DNA of 6,660 bases from Muricomes sp. (GTDB lineage: Bacteria > Bacillota > Clostridia > Lachnospirales > Lachnospiraceae). The notes under the pieces are model-generated. The model saw only the letters and a list, made by a program, of their open reading frames with translations. It ran no database searches and was not told the origin of the DNA. Both the position numbers and the translations under genes were made by a program. The DNA is taken from the NCBI GenBank assembly GCA_020024675.1, contig JAHHTM010000069.1, forward strand, positions 1 through 6,660, written 5' to 3'. This document shows positions 5,984 through 6,660 of this stretch, piece by piece (within the stretch, counting starts at the first letter, position 1; the number at the start of each line of letters is the position of its first letter).

Positions 5984-6660
5984 TAAATCTCCACCTCCGT
6001 TGATAAAAATACTGGTCCGTCTTTGCAGACTCTTTTATTATGTACATGACTATGTTCGTCAATTTCTCTGCTCTTTACAACACATCCTAAACATGCTCCA
6101 ACACCACATGCCATTCTTTCTTCCAAAGATACATAGCATACGATATTATTTTCCTCAGCATACTTAGCGATAGCACGAAGCATAGGAGTTGGTCCACAAG
6201 CATAGATAATGTCTGCGTCCAAATGATTTTCACGGATTGCATCCATAACATTTCCCTTTGTGCCTACACTTCCATCTTCTGTTGCGATGTAAAAATCGCC
6301 CACTTCCTTGAACTGCTCTGTAAGGAACATATCTGAATTACGATATCCCATAATCAGAACTTTTTCGCCCTCTAACTGTTTTGCAAGTTCGAGCATCGGA
6401 GGTACTCCAATTCCTCCTCCGATGAGCATTGCCTTCTTTCCTTTTGCCTGATCCATCGGGAATCCATTTCCAAGAGGCCCCATGATATCAATTTCTTCTC
6501 CTGCTTTTATACGAGAAAACTGCTCTGTTCCTGTTTTTTCGCCTGTTACACGATAAACAATACGAACTGCATGTTTCTTTTTGTCAATCTCACAAAGACT
6601 GATCGGACGTGGAAGAAGTTTACTTCCATCTTTTGTATAAACGGATATGAATTGTCCTGG
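5983..6660 (-). CDS. pyrK: Dihydroorotate dehydrogenase electron transfer subunit, 5' end outside window
   Basis: PyrK carries FAD and a 2Fe-2S cluster and passes electrons from the PyrD flavin to NAD. The frame is open to the window edge: the visible part is 225 residues (beginning PGQFISVYT), while the family has about 250-260, so some 30 N-terminal residues are missing. An internal ATG at 6483 is not the start, because the upstream frame encodes the conserved FAD-binding motif RPISLC (visible residues 18-23). Then come GNGFPM (65-70), the GGGIGVPPM nucleotide-binding loop (81-89), YACGPTPML (153-161) and the iron-sulfur motif C-x4-C-x2-C-x18-C with Cys185, 190, 193 and 212 of the visible part. 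All four cluster cysteines are present. The gene ends with a one-base overlap with pyrD, its functional partner. Confidence 0.97.
   Translation of the reverse strand, partial: PGQFISVYTKDGSKLLPRPISLCEIDKKKHAVRIVYRVTGEKTGTEQFSRIKAGEEIDIMGPLGNGFPMDQAKGKKAMLIGGGIGVPPMLELAKQLEGEKVLIMGYRNSDMFLTEQFKEVGDFYIATEDGSVGTKGNVMDAIRENHLDADIIYACGPTPMLRAIAKYAEENNIVCYVSLEERMACGVGACLGCVVKSREIDEHSHVHNKRVCKDGPVFLSTEVEI

Noticed and set aside
4438..6167. Several plus-strand open frames opposite pyrE, pyrD and pyrK
   Set aside because: All are fully covered by recognised minus-strand enzymes and have low-complexity, Ser/Thr/Phe-rich products.

Overview
The window is a compact, AT-rich block in which every supported gene lies on the minus strand, so transcription runs from high to low coordinates. 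Gene families, strong GGAGG-type ribosome binding sites, GTG and TTG starts and the class 1B dihydroorotate dehydrogenase all point to an anaerobic Firmicute, most likely a gut Clostridia of the Lachnospiraceae type. This placement is inferred from gene content and protein style, since there is no rRNA or other taxonomic marker in the window.

In order of transcription: (1) pyrimidine genes: pyrK (5' end outside the window), pyrD (class 1B) and pyrE. PyrK and PyrD form the NAD-dependent dihydroorotate dehydrogenase, which makes orotate, and PyrE converts orotate to OMP. (2) A middle group of four genes without an obvious nucleotide role: a 49-residue glycine-rich single-span membrane protein (4196-4345), a VanZ-family membrane protein with a TTG start, a small three-span membrane protein of unknown function, and a 690-residue M29-type metallo-aminopeptidase-like protein with a long extra N-terminal region. 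(3) Purine genes: purE (class I) and purM (3' end outside the window), acting at consecutive stages around AIR and CAIR in IMP synthesis.

Junctions are very tight: pyrK/pyrD overlap by 1 base, pyrD/pyrE are 14 bases apart, the VanZ gene and the next gene overlap by 44 bases, and the small membrane gene and the aminopeptidase abut as TAG-ATG. The largest gap is 63 bases (purE to purM). I see no rho-independent terminator, RNA gene, mobile element, CRISPR array or repeat. The simplest reading is one long transcription unit, or overlapping units, joining de novo pyrimidine and purine synthesis through a membrane-protein and peptidase cassette.

The core metabolic genes are ordinary. The parts worth attention are the uncharacterised middle cassette, the 49-residue membrane protein, and the aminopeptidase's roughly 350-residue N-terminal extension. 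I found no clear sign of a wholly new system such as a defence, mobile or RNA-based element.
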